64,000 nt of DNA from an uncultured Pseudoteredinibacter sp. (GCF_947500695.1 NZ_CANMSS010000007.1:62001-126000); one strand, 5' to 3'. Shown: positions 27,981-37,374, numbered from the stretch's first letter. The notes: generated by a model from the sequence alone, not told the origin. Numbers and translations: made by a program.

Positions 27981-28855
27981 CCTTAGGCTCCTACCGTAGG
28001 CGGCAATCTGGTGTGGCGCTGGTGATGGTGATGTGGCTAGTGGCTGCAATGTCACTTATGGTTGCTTCTGTGGTGTATGTTGCAAGAATGGATGTAAAGC
28101 AGCAGCAGCTTGATCAGGAAATGATTCGTGCTGGAGCGCTGTTTGATAAAGCAATGCGTCTATCAATGAGGCAATTCAAGATAGATACAGCTGAAAATAA
28201 TGCCTCCAAACAGATAGCGCAGCAGTACTTTTTAGAGCATAACTCTAGCGAATTGAAAGTGGAAATTTACCCCGCAAGCGGCTTGATTCACCTAGGGTCT
28301 TTGACTCCGGAGCTATTAGTAGCAGTTTTGCAGTTTGGGGTAGGAGTGGAAGGCGGAGAGCTTGCCTCCTTTGTTGAACTGATAGGTGGCGGCTTTTCTT
28401 CGGCTGCTATTGATGATGAGCTTTTGGATTTACCTAATCGTTTTAGGGCGCTGGAGGATTTGTTATTGATTCCAGGTATTACTGTCGACCGCTATGAGCT
28501 TCTTAAAGATTACTTTTATATTGGTCAAAGCGGTGCTCCTGGGGTTAACCCTGCGGCGGCTCCCAAAGAGCTTCTGTCAATTTTGGCTGAAGGCGATGAA
28601 ACGGTAGTTGATGAATTTTTGATGTTAAGAGAAGAGGCGCTTAACTCTGGTGATGGCAATGTAATACCTCATGCTCAGTTCTCAACTGGGATGTTGTCTA
28701 GCGCTGATAGTTCTGTATATAGGGTTGATGTTAGCTTGGCTGCTGATAAATATGCTTTTCAGCAGCGCTATTGGATTTCAATGATGCAGAGTCGTGAGGG
28801 TTTACCTTGGAAGGTTAAGTCAAAGGAACCTGTGCGATCCGTAGAGAGCCGATAA
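27977..28855 (+). CDS. gspK: Minor pseudopilin GspK
   Basis: A 292-residue large pseudopilin that caps the pseudopilus. The basic leader TLGSYRRRQSG precedes VALVMVMWLVAAMSLMVASV. Like other GspK proteins it lacks Glu5. The globular part has the characteristic segments of the family (LPNRFRALEDLLLIPGIT, then GAPGVNPAAAPKELL). The GTG start at 27977 overlaps gspJ (GTGA). Confidence 0.9.
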   Translation: MTLGSYRRRQSGVALVMVMWLVAAMSLMVASVVYVARMDVKQQQLDQEMIRAGALFDKAMRLSMRQFKIDTAENNASKQIAQQYFLEHNSSELKVEIYPASGLIHLGSLTPELLVAVLQFGVGVEGGELASFVELIGGGFSSAAIDDELLDLPNRFRALEDLLLIPGITVDRYELLKDYFYIGQSGAPGVNPAAAPKELLSILAEGDETVVDEFLMLREEALNSGDGNVIPHAQFSTGMLSSADSSVYRVDVSLAADKYAFQQRYWISMMQSREGLPWKVKSKEPVRSVESR

Positions 28856-28912
28856 AGTGGTGGCTAGTAATGGTCATCATGGTTTACCAATAATGTTTAA
28901 CGATTTGATTAA

Positions 28913-29944
28913 ATGAAACTTGAGACGAATAATTTAAGCCTATTTGGCTATGATTTGAGTAATGCTTTTGCTTGGTTACGCTTGGCTTGGCGTGAGCTTC
29001 TTTGGGACCGGGACTCGCCTTTACTGCGAGCTTTCGAGGAGCCTGTTCGCCTTTATGATGCCGATAGCTTGCAAGAAATAGGCATATACCGTGGTGATCA
29101 AAGATTGGCTAGAGATGATCGCAAAATTGAAACCCAAGCCGTTTGTTTGGCCGATAGCGCTGTACTTTCAAAAACTATTCAGTTGCCTATTGCGGTAGAG
29201 GCCGATTTACCTGAAGTCATGTTGTTAGAGGCTGCAGCTAATAGCCCGTTTCCGGAAGCGGATACTGTTATGGGGTGGCGTGTGGCCAAGCGCGAACAAA
29301 GTAGCTTAAGTGTTGATTTGTTAATAACTCATAAAGCTGATGCTCGAGCGGCTATTGCCTCGATAGATGGTGCTGAAGAATTATGGGCGCGAACTTCTTC
29401 CAGTCTAGTTTTGATGGAAGGCTTTGAGGAAAATAGGCGCCGGCAAAGGTATTTGGGCTCCATTAAAAAGGTTGCCTTTAAGTGTTTTGTGATCGTGCTA
29501 TTGGCATGCGTTGCGCCTGCAATGGTGTCTGGGTTTCGCTTTATTCAAATGGAAAAGGTCCAACAACAGTTTCAAGATCTTAAGCGTGATTCCGCATCGG
29601 CTGTAGCAGCTAGGGAAACCTTGGCTAGTGCTAACGATCTTATGGATAGGTTTAATGTGTTAATAGGCGAACACCCCGAGCCTAGCTACTATTTGCAGCT
29701 TCTTACTCAGCAGGCAGCTGATGATGTCTGGTTGCGGAATTTTAACCTGAAGGGGTTGAAGCTGCAGATAACTGGCTATGCTGAAGATGCCACAGCGTTT
29801 ATACAGCAGTTATCGCAACTAGAGCAGTTTTCGCAAGTTAAGCAGCGTGGCGGCATTCGTCGTGATAACGCCTCTGGTAGAGAAGTGTTTACTTTGGATG
29901 TTAGCCTAGACCCTGAGTTTAGGGTTTTGGAGGGTGAAAAGTGA
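28913..29944 (+). CDS. gspL: Type II secretion inner-membrane protein GspL-like
   Basis: A 343-residue bitopic protein. A cytoplasmic part of about 185 residues (expected to dock GspE) is followed by one membrane segment at about 187-207 and a periplasmic part with a PilN-like coiled region (MEKVQQQFQDLKRDSASAV). Sequence identity to enteric GspL is weak by eye; the assignment rests on position after gspK, topology and the following gspM. The C-terminus overlaps gspM by 4 bp. Confidence 0.78.
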   Translation: MKLETNNLSLFGYDLSNAFAWLRLAWRELLWDRDSPLLRAFEEPVRLYDADSLQEIGIYRGDQRLARDDRKIETQAVCLADSAVLSKTIQLPIAVEADLPEVMLLEAAANSPFPEADTVMGWRVAKREQSSLSVDLLITHKADARAAIASIDGAEELWARTSSSLVLMEGFEENRRRQRYLGSIKKVAFKCFVIVLLACVAPAMVSGFRFIQMEKVQQQFQDLKRDSASAVAARETLASANDLMDRFNVLIGEHPEPSYYLQLLTQQAADDVWLRNFNLKGLKLQITGYAEDATAFIQQLSQLEQFSQVKQRGGIRRDNASGREVFTLDVSLDPEFRVLEGEK

Positions 29945-30489
29945 GCATAGTGCAGCGCCGATTTGGTCGGTTTCTTATCGTCATCGCCGCAGTTGCCCTT
30001 CTAGTGATAGCTTTAGTTTGGGGGCATTTTGTTTCCCGCTACTTCGAATATTCGGCAGAGATTATACGTTTGCAGCCGCTAATGGCTCGATTTGTGGGAA
30101 TGAAAAATAGCGAGCAGCGTTTTATAGAAGCTGATCGGCAGGTTAGGGCCAGTTTAGAGCAGCTATCGCTATCCGCGTCCGGTGGTGCAGATGCCGCCGC
30201 TGCTGAATTGCAGCGCAAAGTTCGTGCGCTTGCATCGGAGCATGGCATGTCGGTAGCGGGTAGCCAGATATTGCCTGTAGTTGAAGGTGAGGGTTACCAG
30301 CAACTCGCCATTAATATGACAATTAAAGGCGAAATGCCATCTTTGCCAAGCTTGTTGCAGGGCTTGCATGACTTAGAGCCAAGGGTAATTATCTCCAGCG
30401 CTCAAATTAGCCCTGCTAGATCACGCCGGAATGGCCCGCAAAGTGTAAGTCTCAGGGTGAGTGTATTGGCGTTGAGGACTAGGCCATGA
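29941..30489 (+). CDS. gspM: Type II secretion protein GspM-like
   Basis: A 182-residue bitopic protein with one N-terminal membrane segment (RFLIVIAAVALLVIALVWG) and a periplasmic ferredoxin-like domain with SLPSLLQGLHDLEPRVIIS, as in the T2SSM_b family. GTG start overlapping gspL; the stop overlaps the next ATG. It probably pairs with GspL. Confidence 0.78.
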   Translation: MSIVQRRFGRFLIVIAAVALLVIALVWGHFVSRYFEYSAEIIRLQPLMARFVGMKNSEQRFIEADRQVRASLEQLSLSASGGADAAAAELQRKVRALASEHGMSVAGSQILPVVEGEGYQQLAINMTIKGEMPSLPSLLQGLHDLEPRVIISSAQISPARSRRNGPQSVSLRVSVLALRTRP

Positions 30490-31016
30490 ATTTAAACAGC
30501 ATAACTTCTATGGGCTTCCCCAAGTTGCTTGATCGTATTTTATTGATTTCTATTGTTTCATTTTTAGCGTTGCTCTTATGGTGCGTATATAAGGTGTGGG
30601 TCACGCCTGTTCCAGGAGCTGTACTGCCGGCGGAGAGTGCGATGACGCCACTGGTCGTTGAAGATAGGGAGCCACTGGTGGACGCTAATATAATTAACGA
30701 GAGGCCTTTGTTTTGGCGAGGGCGAAAACCTGCTGTGATTGAGACAGTTCCTGAGGAGGAGCCTGTAGATTCTGGTACTGGTGACTTGTCTAGGATCAGG
30801 GTGCTGGGTGTTTATGCCTCAGGAGCAATGATTTCCGGGGTCAAAGGCAAGGGGCGAGTGAAGCTTGGTGAAGAGATATTTGGCTGGAAGTTGCAGAAGC
30901 TTTCAGGGAATCAATTGCGCTTTGCTAAGAATGGTCGCTATGAGTATTTAAGCTTGGAAGAGCCTGTAGACAAGGCTAAGTCTGAAAATGGCGGTAAAAA
31001 GAGCAGGAATCGTTAA
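30486..31016 (+). CDS. GspC/GspN-like type II secretion protein
   Basis: A 176-residue bitopic protein. A membrane segment at about 18-36 (ILLISIVSFLALLLWCVYKVW) is followed by a linker and an HR-type domain (NERPLFWRGRKP, then SRIRVLGVYASGAMISG and VKLGEEIFGWKLQKL). No PDZ domain is present. The position at the end of the operon recalls Xanthomonas xpsN, which is followed by the secretin xpsD; here no secretin follows. The C-terminal tail is basic. Confidence 0.72.
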   Translation: MNLNSITSMGFPKLLDRILLISIVSFLALLLWCVYKVWVTPVPGAVLPAESAMTPLVVEDREPLVDANIINERPLFWRGRKPAVIETVPEEEPVDSGTGDLSRIRVLGVYASGAMISGVKGKGRVKLGEEIFGWKLQKLSGNQLRFAKNGRYEYLSLEEPVDKAKSENGGKKSRNR

Positions 31017-31690
31017 GCTTATAATTAAGTTTGTGTGAGTTGAGCTGGGAAATCCTATGTTTTTCAGGGGGTTACCTTGCCAATCTGTAGTTGCTTGTAA
31101 GTTTTGTGGCGATTTAGTAGTATGCAGCGGCAATCGGCAGCGTGATAAATATAAGTAATAGAGGCCGGGTGGCACTTTGTAAGAGAGCGCGGATATTTTA
31201 CCTCTCTGTGCTATAAATCAATTTATCGCTTTAAACAAAACTGTAATATTTAGCATTGATACTTGTGATCGACATGATGCGGTCTATAGTATGATTGCTT
31301 TTGTTTTGAATTAAATTCCACTTTGTTGATTGAGGGGGCTAAGCTGCTCTTCGTTCTATAAGGTGAAAAGCTATCTGTCAAAGATGGTCGTTTGGCACAC
31401 TATTCAGCTCTAATTAGTGATTCAAATAGTGCTTGCGAAACAAGTTTTGTGTGGAATAGCGTTAAGCGACAAAAAAAATAGCTAAATCCATGAATTGATA
31501 AAAAATTCAGTTGTTTAGCTATAGTTGCTATGTTATTTTACACCCCCGTGTTTACATGGCTGATGCTATGTGAATTATGCGGTAATGCCCAGTACGCTGT
31601 TTTATTCAGTAGGGAGTGCTGCATAAATGTGCTTTATGCAGTTGTGTTAAAGAGAAAACTAAAATTGTTGTAAACCTAGGAGCAACATAA
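31017..31690. promoter_or_regulatory. 674-bp AT-rich gap and 5' UTR of the secreted protein gene
   Basis: No supported gene. The right part should hold the promoter and leader of the strongly codon-biased gene at 31691. A leader hairpin is at 31619-31641: 9-bp stem CTGCATAAA / TTTATGCAG, loop TGTGC. The ribosome-binding site is TAGGAG at 31677-31682. No clear terminator for the gsp operon was found. Confidence 0.5.
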
Positions 31691-33112
31691 ATGAAGAAAA
31701 AACTGTTACCTTTAGCGCTGGCGGCAGCGGCTGGTTTAACTGGCATTAATTCCGCTCAGGCAGTACACGTAAACCCTGATGGTGAAGGTGAAGTTCTGAT
31801 CTATCCTTTCTATACTGTAGAAGGTGGTCAGGCTACATTGATCAGTGTTGTTAATACCACTGACAAAACCAAAGCTGTTAAGGTTCGTTTCTTGGAAGCC
31901 ATGAACTCTCAGGAAGTTCTTGACTTTAACTTATACCTATCTCCACAGGATCACTGGTCTGCTGCTATCACTGCTACGGCAGATGGTGCTCAGGTTCAAA
32001 CTTCAGATACCTCTTGTACTGTACCTCAGTCTTTGGCTGCTACTACTCCAGGTGTTGCTGGTCCTGCGGTTGCTTTCCGTAACTTCGAATACCAGTCTGA
32101 CAGCAAGAACAAGGGCACTGATCGTACTCGTGAAGGTTACGTAGAAATCATCGAAATGGCCGAGTTCAATGATGCTGGTAACGCTGCTACAGCGGCAATG
32201 TCTGCTAACATCAAACACGGCTCTAACAGTGTTCCTGCTAATTGTGCCGCTGTTGCTGCTGCTTGGAACGCTGGCGGTGCATTCCGCGCTGTGCCTGCAA
32301 CTCTGGCTTTGACTGAGCCTGCTGGTGGTCTATACGGTTATGGTGTGTTGATCGATGGTGCCGCTGGTACTGACGTGACTTATGATGCTGTAGCTCTAGA
32401 TGCATTTAACGACACTGTTAACCACACTGATCCAGGTAGCTTGTTGCCTTCTTTGAACAATGCGAGCCCTGCTGATGCTGTAGTATTCACCGATGGTGCT
32501 GCAACTACTTTGTCTTTCGTAGATGGTATTGATGCTGTTTCTGCAGCTATCCAGAAATCTTCTATTGCGAACGATTTCGTTTTAGCTTCTGGTGTTAACG
32601 CTGAAACTTCTTGGGTTGTAACCTTCCCAACTAAGCGTGAGTACGTTGACTCTACTCCAGCAACTGCACCGTTTACAGTGCCTTGGAGTGCAACTAATAC
32701 CCAAGCTTGTGAGCCAATTAGCATTACTTACTATAACCGTGAAGAGCAAGGCGTAGCTCCTGATGCGTTGGACTTCTCTCCAACTCCTCCAGGTGCAGCT
32801 CCAATATCTTTGTGCTACGAAGCTAACGTAATCAACTTCAATAGCTCTGACGTTCTGCATGCTTCTGATCGTGTAACTCGTAAGTTGGATGTTGTTCATG
32901 ATACTGGTTGGTTGACTTTGGGCATGACTGTTGATGCAACTAACAACCGTCTAGCTCCAGCTAGCTCAGCTCCAGTAGGTACCACTCACATTAATGGTCT
33001 TCCAGTGATTGGTTTTGCTGCTCAGAAGTACGTTAACGGTTCTGTAGGTGGTGTATTGGCCAACTACGCTGGTAGCGTTACTCACAAAGGTACTGTTACT
33101 CTTACTCCTTAA
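31691..33112 (+). CDS. Abundant exported protein of unknown function
   Basis: A 473-residue protein with a clear Sec signal peptide (MKKKLLPLALAAAAG, then SAQA for cleavage). The mature start is VHVNPDGEGEVLIYPFYTV, then TLISVVNTTDKTKAVKVRF, a pattern I associate with uncharacterised exported proteins of marine gammaproteobacteria. The rest is rich in Ala, Thr, Ser and Asp, with four cysteines and no catalytic motif. Codon choice is strongly restricted (GCT, GGT, CGT, AAC, ATC), unlike its neighbours, which suggests very high expression. It has its own leader and terminator. A structural surface role or a type II substrate is possible. Confidence 0.8.
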   Translation: MKKKLLPLALAAAAGLTGINSAQAVHVNPDGEGEVLIYPFYTVEGGQATLISVVNTTDKTKAVKVRFLEAMNSQEVLDFNLYLSPQDHWSAAITATADGAQVQTSDTSCTVPQSLAATTPGVAGPAVAFRNFEYQSDSKNKGTDRTREGYVEIIEMAEFNDAGNAATAAMSANIKHGSNSVPANCAAVAAAWNAGGAFRAVPATLALTEPAGGLYGYGVLIDGAAGTDVTYDAVALDAFNDTVNHTDPGSLLPSLNNASPADAVVFTDGAATTLSFVDGIDAVSAAIQKSSIANDFVLASGVNAETSWVVTFPTKREYVDSTPATAPFTVPWSATNTQACEPISITYYNREEQGVAPDALDFSPTPPGAAPISLCYEANVINFNSSDVLHASDRVTRKLDVVHDTGWLTLGMTVDATNNRLAPASSAPVGTTHINGLPVIGFAAQKYVNGSVGGVLANYAGSVTHKGTVTLTP

Positions 33113-33132
33113 TAGTAGTAAGTTAGTATCTT

Positions 33133-33163
33133 AAAAAAGCGCGGCTATATGCCGCGCTTTTTT
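33133..33163 (+). terminator. Rho-independent terminator after the exported protein gene
   Basis: A 13-bp perfect stem (A6 GCGCGGC / GCCGCGC T6) with loop TATAT, ending in a T-run. Confidence 0.93.
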
Positions 33164-33350
33164 GTGTCTGGCTTTTGATGGCTGGCATTTATCTTTGATA
33201 AGTGGCGAAGTTGCGGCTAGACAAAGCTGTTGTAGTCAACCAGAATTAGCAGTATGGAACTATACGTTATTCCAGAGGACTAATCTGGGTGGCTCAAATG
33301 GATGATTTTAAAGTATCGCCGCAGAGTGTGATCTATATAGAGGGTAAATA

Positions 33351-34643
33351 ATGCATAAGCTATCTTCAATTCTTGGTGTAATGGCGACGGCTCTACCGTT
33401 GCAATTGGCCGCAACAACATTAACTATCAATGGTGTAACCTATAACGCACCCGGTGGTAGTAACTTTAATAATATTCAGGTTCAGCACTCTAACAATAGC
33501 GTTGTTTTAACTACTGAACCGGCATTTTTACTTGACTATGTACAACCAATCGCTGATACCGATAGCGGTAACAACGACTATGATCCTGTTTTTAAGTTAT
33601 CGACACAAAATTTCTCAGTCGCAGATGGAGCTACCACAGTAGGCACTGTTGAGGCTATGGATGGTGACGATGATTCTGGTACCATTTCCTTCACTGAGCT
33701 AACTGATGCTGGCAATCTTTTTGAAGTCTCTCCCACCGGTGAAATTACATTTACTGACCCGAATGGGGCGGTATTTGTAAACGGCGGCAATAATGTACAC
33801 TTTCTTGGCCTTCAAGCCAGCGATAATGACAGTGGTGGTACACCTAGAACAGCTCAAACTTTAGTGCGCGTTGAAATTACAGATGGCTCGGCACCGGCAA
33901 ATACAGCGCCTACTTTTGCAGCAGGTAACCAATATAGCTATACCATCGCTAATGGAGCCTCTGGTACAATTGGAACTATTACTGCGACAGATGTTGAAAC
34001 TGGCATCACTTACTCGTTGACGGGGGCTGATGCCGCCGCATTTAGTATCAACGGCTCAGGTGTCCTAAGTCTGACCCAAGCTGCAAACCATTCAGTTAAG
34101 AGTTCATATAGCCTTGCTGTAATTGCAGCTGATACGGGCTCACCTGTTTTACAAACCACTTCACCTACTATCACAGTTAATGTGAGCGCGCCTACCGGTG
34201 GCGGCGGCGGTGCGTGCGGCCCGACCCCATCTAACGTGGAATTAAAAGCCGCTATTAATCTTGCGACCCCAGGTACGCAAGATCGGGTAACGATGACTCC
34301 AAGTAAGGTGACTTCGATTCCACTCAATACCTCGACTAACCCAACGTACTCAGGACAAATAGCTATTGCTTCTACAACGGGTAACTCGCACGTTACGCGT
34401 AACGTTTGGTTGTCTACTTGCCCTGGTATTGCTGATGACTTGTCAACCAATACCACCTATACTGAGTGCCATTCTACAGGTAATTCGACTACAGTCGTCA
34501 AATTCCGCCAGACAGGCACAGGTGATTTCCGTACCTGCGGTTTGGATGTGAACACTACCTACTACTTAAATGTAGAGAATCAAAACTGTAATACTGGTCA
34601 GTGTGATGTGTACCGAGCGATTTATACGAAAGGCACTCCTTAA
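33351..34643 (+). CDS. Exported protein with cadherin-like repeats and Cys-containing C-terminus
   Basis: A 430-residue protein with a Sec signal (MHKLSSILGVMATALPLQLAA). Residues of about 60-285 hold two cadherin-like units: NFSVADGATTVGTVEAMDGD up to VRVEITDG, and TAPTFAAGNQYSYTI up to SPTITVNVS. A Gly-rich hinge (GGGGG) leads to a C-terminal domain of about 140 residues with six cysteines, probably disulfide-bonded and thus extracytoplasmic. The function is unknown; adhesion is suggested by the fold only. It is followed by a strong terminator. Confidence 0.72.
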   Translation: MHKLSSILGVMATALPLQLAATTLTINGVTYNAPGGSNFNNIQVQHSNNSVVLTTEPAFLLDYVQPIADTDSGNNDYDPVFKLSTQNFSVADGATTVGTVEAMDGDDDSGTISFTELTDAGNLFEVSPTGEITFTDPNGAVFVNGGNNVHFLGLQASDNDSGGTPRTAQTLVRVEITDGSAPANTAPTFAAGNQYSYTIANGASGTIGTITATDVETGITYSLTGADAAAFSINGSGVLSLTQAANHSVKSSYSLAVIAADTGSPVLQTTSPTITVNVSAPTGGGGGACGPTPSNVELKAAINLATPGTQDRVTMTPSKVTSIPLNTSTNPTYSGQIAIASTTGNSHVTRNVWLSTCPGIADDLSTNTTYTECHSTGNSTTVVKFRQTGTGDFRTCGLDVNTTYYLNVENQNCNTGQCDVYRAIYTKGTP

Positions 34644-34666
34644 CTTTAAGGAAGTCATTTGAGGCT

Positions 34667-34699
34667 AAAAGCGCTGGCAGTTTGCCAGCGCTTTTTTTT
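34667..34699 (+). terminator. Rho-independent terminator ending 11 bp before the next start codon
   Basis: Stem GCGCTGGCA / TGCCAGCGC with loop GTT, then T8. The parvulin ATG lies at 34711 with GAGAGAAATA between. The position means that downstream expression needs readthrough or a promoter inside the upstream gene. Confidence 0.92.
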
Positions 34700-34710
34700 G
34701 AGAGAAATAA

Positions 34711-35592
34711 ATGAAAAAATCTATAATTATTCTGTCCTCTACACTAATGTCAGCTGCAGTAGGTGCTGGAGTTTTGCTTGAAGGTAACGGCGTAAAAATC
34801 AGCAGTGCTGATATTGAGATGTATGTTAAGACTCAAGTGCCTGAAGAGCAGCAAAAGTCAGTTTTAGCATCGCCAAAAACCTTAACCCAAATAGTCGAAA
34901 CCCTTTATCTTACGCGGCGATTAGCCAATCAAGGTTTGCACGCTAATTTGCTGAATAAAGGCGAGCTTGAGTGGGAGCTTAAGTTATCAGAGCAGCGCTC
35001 CTATATGAACGCATTTATTAACCATAAAGTTGATAAACGTATTGATGGAGTCGACTGGAGAGGCATGGCAAAAGAAGAGTATTTGGCTAACAAATCGAGA
35101 TATTTATCTACCGAAACCGTAGAAGTCTCACATATACTGATTAAGGGTGAAAATCCGAAAGATCAGATGGAGAGTGTGTTGGCTGAGTTGAAGGCTGGTG
35201 GAGACTTTGAAGCGCTGGCAGCTAAATATTCCCAGGATCCAAGCGCTGTTCAAAATAAAGGCAACCTGGGTTACATCGTAAAAGGGCAAATGGTACCGCC
35301 GTTTGAGAAGAAGGCTTTTTCTAGTCCGGTTGGTGAGGTTTCAGAGCCATTTACTACACGGTTCGGAACGCATATCCTCAAGGTTACCGCAAGAAAAGAA
35401 GCACGAATTAAAGCTTTTGACGAAGTGGTAGATTCTATAATTGATCAGCTGAAGCCGGCAGTTCGACAACGTTTTAGGGGTGAAATTATAGATCGTACTC
35501 GATCGGAAAAGGGGCCGAACGTTAATGAGGCATCATTTAATACATTCCTTCATCAACATAAAGCTATAGCTCCAATTAGCGGTGAAAAATAA
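34711..35592 (+). CDS. Parvulin-type peptidyl-prolyl isomerase, exported
   Basis: A 293-residue PpiC/SurA/PrsA-like foldase with an N-terminal hydrophobic signal (KKSIIILSSTLMSAAVGAGV). An alpha-helical region is followed by one parvulin domain at about 138-232: VSHILIKGE, GGDFEALAAKYSQDPSA, GNLGYIVKGQMVPPFEKKAF and FGTHILKV. It should act in the periplasm on exported proteins; the two exported proteins just upstream are obvious candidate clients, by position only. The end overlaps the next gene by 11 bp. Confidence 0.88.
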   Translation: MKKSIIILSSTLMSAAVGAGVLLEGNGVKISSADIEMYVKTQVPEEQQKSVLASPKTLTQIVETLYLTRRLANQGLHANLLNKGELEWELKLSEQRSYMNAFINHKVDKRIDGVDWRGMAKEEYLANKSRYLSTETVEVSHILIKGENPKDQMESVLAELKAGGDFEALAAKYSQDPSAVQNKGNLGYIVKGQMVPPFEKKAFSSPVGEVSEPFTTRFGTHILKVTARKEARIKAFDEVVDSIIDQLKPAVRQRFRGEIIDRTRSEKGPNVNEASFNTFLHQHKAIAPISGEK

Positions 35593-36682
35593 ATATCACT
35601 CCCTCCACGGCCTAAGAGCCCTAGCAGCGATATCCGTATTGCTCTTCCACTGGGGCTCAGCCATTGGCTTCTTTAGCCAAGCTCAAAAACTGACAACCGT
35701 CTCTTTTGCTGGTGTCAGTTTTTCTGTTTTAGCCCCGCTAGATTTTGGCTGGCTGGGCGTTCCTGTGTTCTTTATTCTTTCTGCAGTGTTGCTTGGTGAA
35801 GCTTGGAAAGACAAAGAGCTAAATATTTCGTCTTATTTTGACTATCTAAGGCGGCGTTTTCTACGAATTTTCCCAGCGTTTTGGTTGCAGTTATTGCTGT
35901 TGGTGGCGCTGGCATCCGTTGCCGGTATTGCTTTCGAGCTTGAAGGTACGTGGCATTTTATTCGGCATGCTTTATTGCTTATTAACCTGCCTCCATGGAT
36001 GGATATGCCTATAAACCCGGTTTGGTGGACTTTGCCTGTAGAGTTTACTTTTTATCTGCTTTTGCCCTTCATGGCTGTAGTATTTCGTAGCCGCTCGCTG
36101 ATATATCTGCTGTTATTTGGTTTGCTGCTTACTATTTGCTGGCGTTTGGCTGTATTTAGCTATTATGATTTGGAGAACTATGCGTCTAAAATTTATGTTT
36201 TGGATGCATTGCCTGGTGTTATGTTTACGTTTTGCCTTGGGTTGGCGGTTGCTCTTTCGGGTAAAAGTAAAGCAATAACGTTCTTATCTGGGGGGCTGGC
36301 TTTCAATTTTGCCATTGTAGGTTTTGTAGGTCTGCTTGTACTGCTTAAACTAAATTTGGCTAGCTATTGGAGTGGGGGCCTTTTGCTTCTAGTTTGGCCA
36401 GCAATGGTGGCTGTATGTTTAACGGTTATTGTTGTAAGGCTTAAGTTTTATGAAGTTCGCTTGCTGTCGTCAAAAGTGCTGCAGTATTTGGGCGATATCA
36501 GTTTCGGTATATACCTATGGCATTATCCGGTGCTGCAGTTCCTCTCTCTTCATATTGAGAATACCGATCAGGGTTTTGGTTCTATGTTAATATCCCTGCT
36601 GGCAACATTAGCCATAACTGTTGTATTGGCGCATCTGAGCTACCGATTGTTAGAGCTTCCCTGCATGCGTCTGTTTAGATAA
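35582..36682 (+). CDS. Acyltransferase 3 family membrane protein
   Basis: A 366-residue polytopic protein with about ten membrane segments. The N-terminal motif HGLRALAAISVLLFHW contains the RAxA...H signature of the family; SYFDYLRRRFLRIFPAFW (the R-x10-R block) and SFGIYLWHYPVLQ follow. Such enzymes add acetyl or other acyl groups to extracytoplasmic sugars. GTG start inside the parvulin gene, so translationally coupled. The acceptor is unknown. Confidence 0.85.
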   Translation: MKNKYHSLHGLRALAAISVLLFHWGSAIGFFSQAQKLTTVSFAGVSFSVLAPLDFGWLGVPVFFILSAVLLGEAWKDKELNISSYFDYLRRRFLRIFPAFWLQLLLLVALASVAGIAFELEGTWHFIRHALLLINLPPWMDMPINPVWWTLPVEFTFYLLLPFMAVVFRSRSLIYLLLFGLLLTICWRLAVFSYYDLENYASKIYVLDALPGVMFTFCLGLAVALSGKSKAITFLSGGLAFNFAIVGFVGLLVLLKLNLASYWSGGLLLLVWPAMVAVCLTVIVVRLKFYEVRLLSSKVLQYLGDISFGIYLWHYPVLQFLSLHIENTDQGFGSMLISLLATLAITVVLAHLSYRLLELPCMRLFR

Positions 36683-36699
36683 CAAAGGTTTAAGGCAGG

Positions 36700-37374
36700 A
36701 TGATGCTTGAGGCGATACTGCTAAGTGTTAAATTGGCTTTGCTGAGTACAGTATTGCTTCTGTTTATTGCGACTTTTATATACTTAGTTCTCCCCAAGCA
36801 GGGCATTCTTCAAAATTTAGTCAACACGGTAATGATGTTGCCTTTGGTTTTACCGCCAACCGTTATTGGGTTTTATCTCTTATTGTTTCTATCACCGCAA
36901 GGGCCGTTAGCCAGCTGGCAGCTGGCGTTCACCTTTGAGGGATTGGTGATTGGATCGGTTATCTATTCCTTGCCTTTTGTATATCAACCAATACGCAATT
37001 CCATAATGGCTATTGAAAATAGTCATTATGAGTTGGCGGCGATAATGGGCGCGGGCCCCTTAGATCGTTTCTTTAGTGTTACCCTTCCTTTAGCTCGGAA
37101 CGGATTTATTGCCGCTGCTATTATCGGCTTTGCTCATACCCTAGGTGAATTTGGTGTGATTTTAATGATAGGTGGTAATATTCCTGGCGAAACACAAGTG
37201 CTGTCAGTACTACTATATGAACTTGTGGAAGTGGGTGACTATCCCTCGGCGCATAAACTTTCTGCATTGTTACTATTAAGCTCTTTTTGTCTTTTACTTT
37301 TAATGTCTCGTTTTTCCGAATCTTGGCTTGTTAAAGAAAGTGCAACCCCCGCATTTAAAGGTGGGCAGAATTAA
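36700..37374 (+). CDS. modB: Molybdate ABC transporter permease
   Basis: A 224-residue inner-membrane permease with about five segments. The family EAA-type loop is ELAAIMGAGPLDRFFSVTLPLARNG, and LPLVLPPTVIGFYLL and AHTLGEFGVILMIGGN are typical of ModB. It starts 17 bp after the acyltransferase stop and its own stop shares a base with modC. No modA binding-protein gene is adjacent. Confidence 0.9.
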   Translation: MMLEAILLSVKLALLSTVLLLFIATFIYLVLPKQGILQNLVNTVMMLPLVLPPTVIGFYLLLFLSPQGPLASWQLAFTFEGLVIGSVIYSLPFVYQPIRNSIMAIENSHYELAAIMGAGPLDRFFSVTLPLARNGFIAAAIIGFAHTLGEFGVILMIGGNIPGETQVLSVLLYELVEVGDYPSAHKLSALLLLSSFCLLLLMSRFSESWLVKESATPAFKGGQN

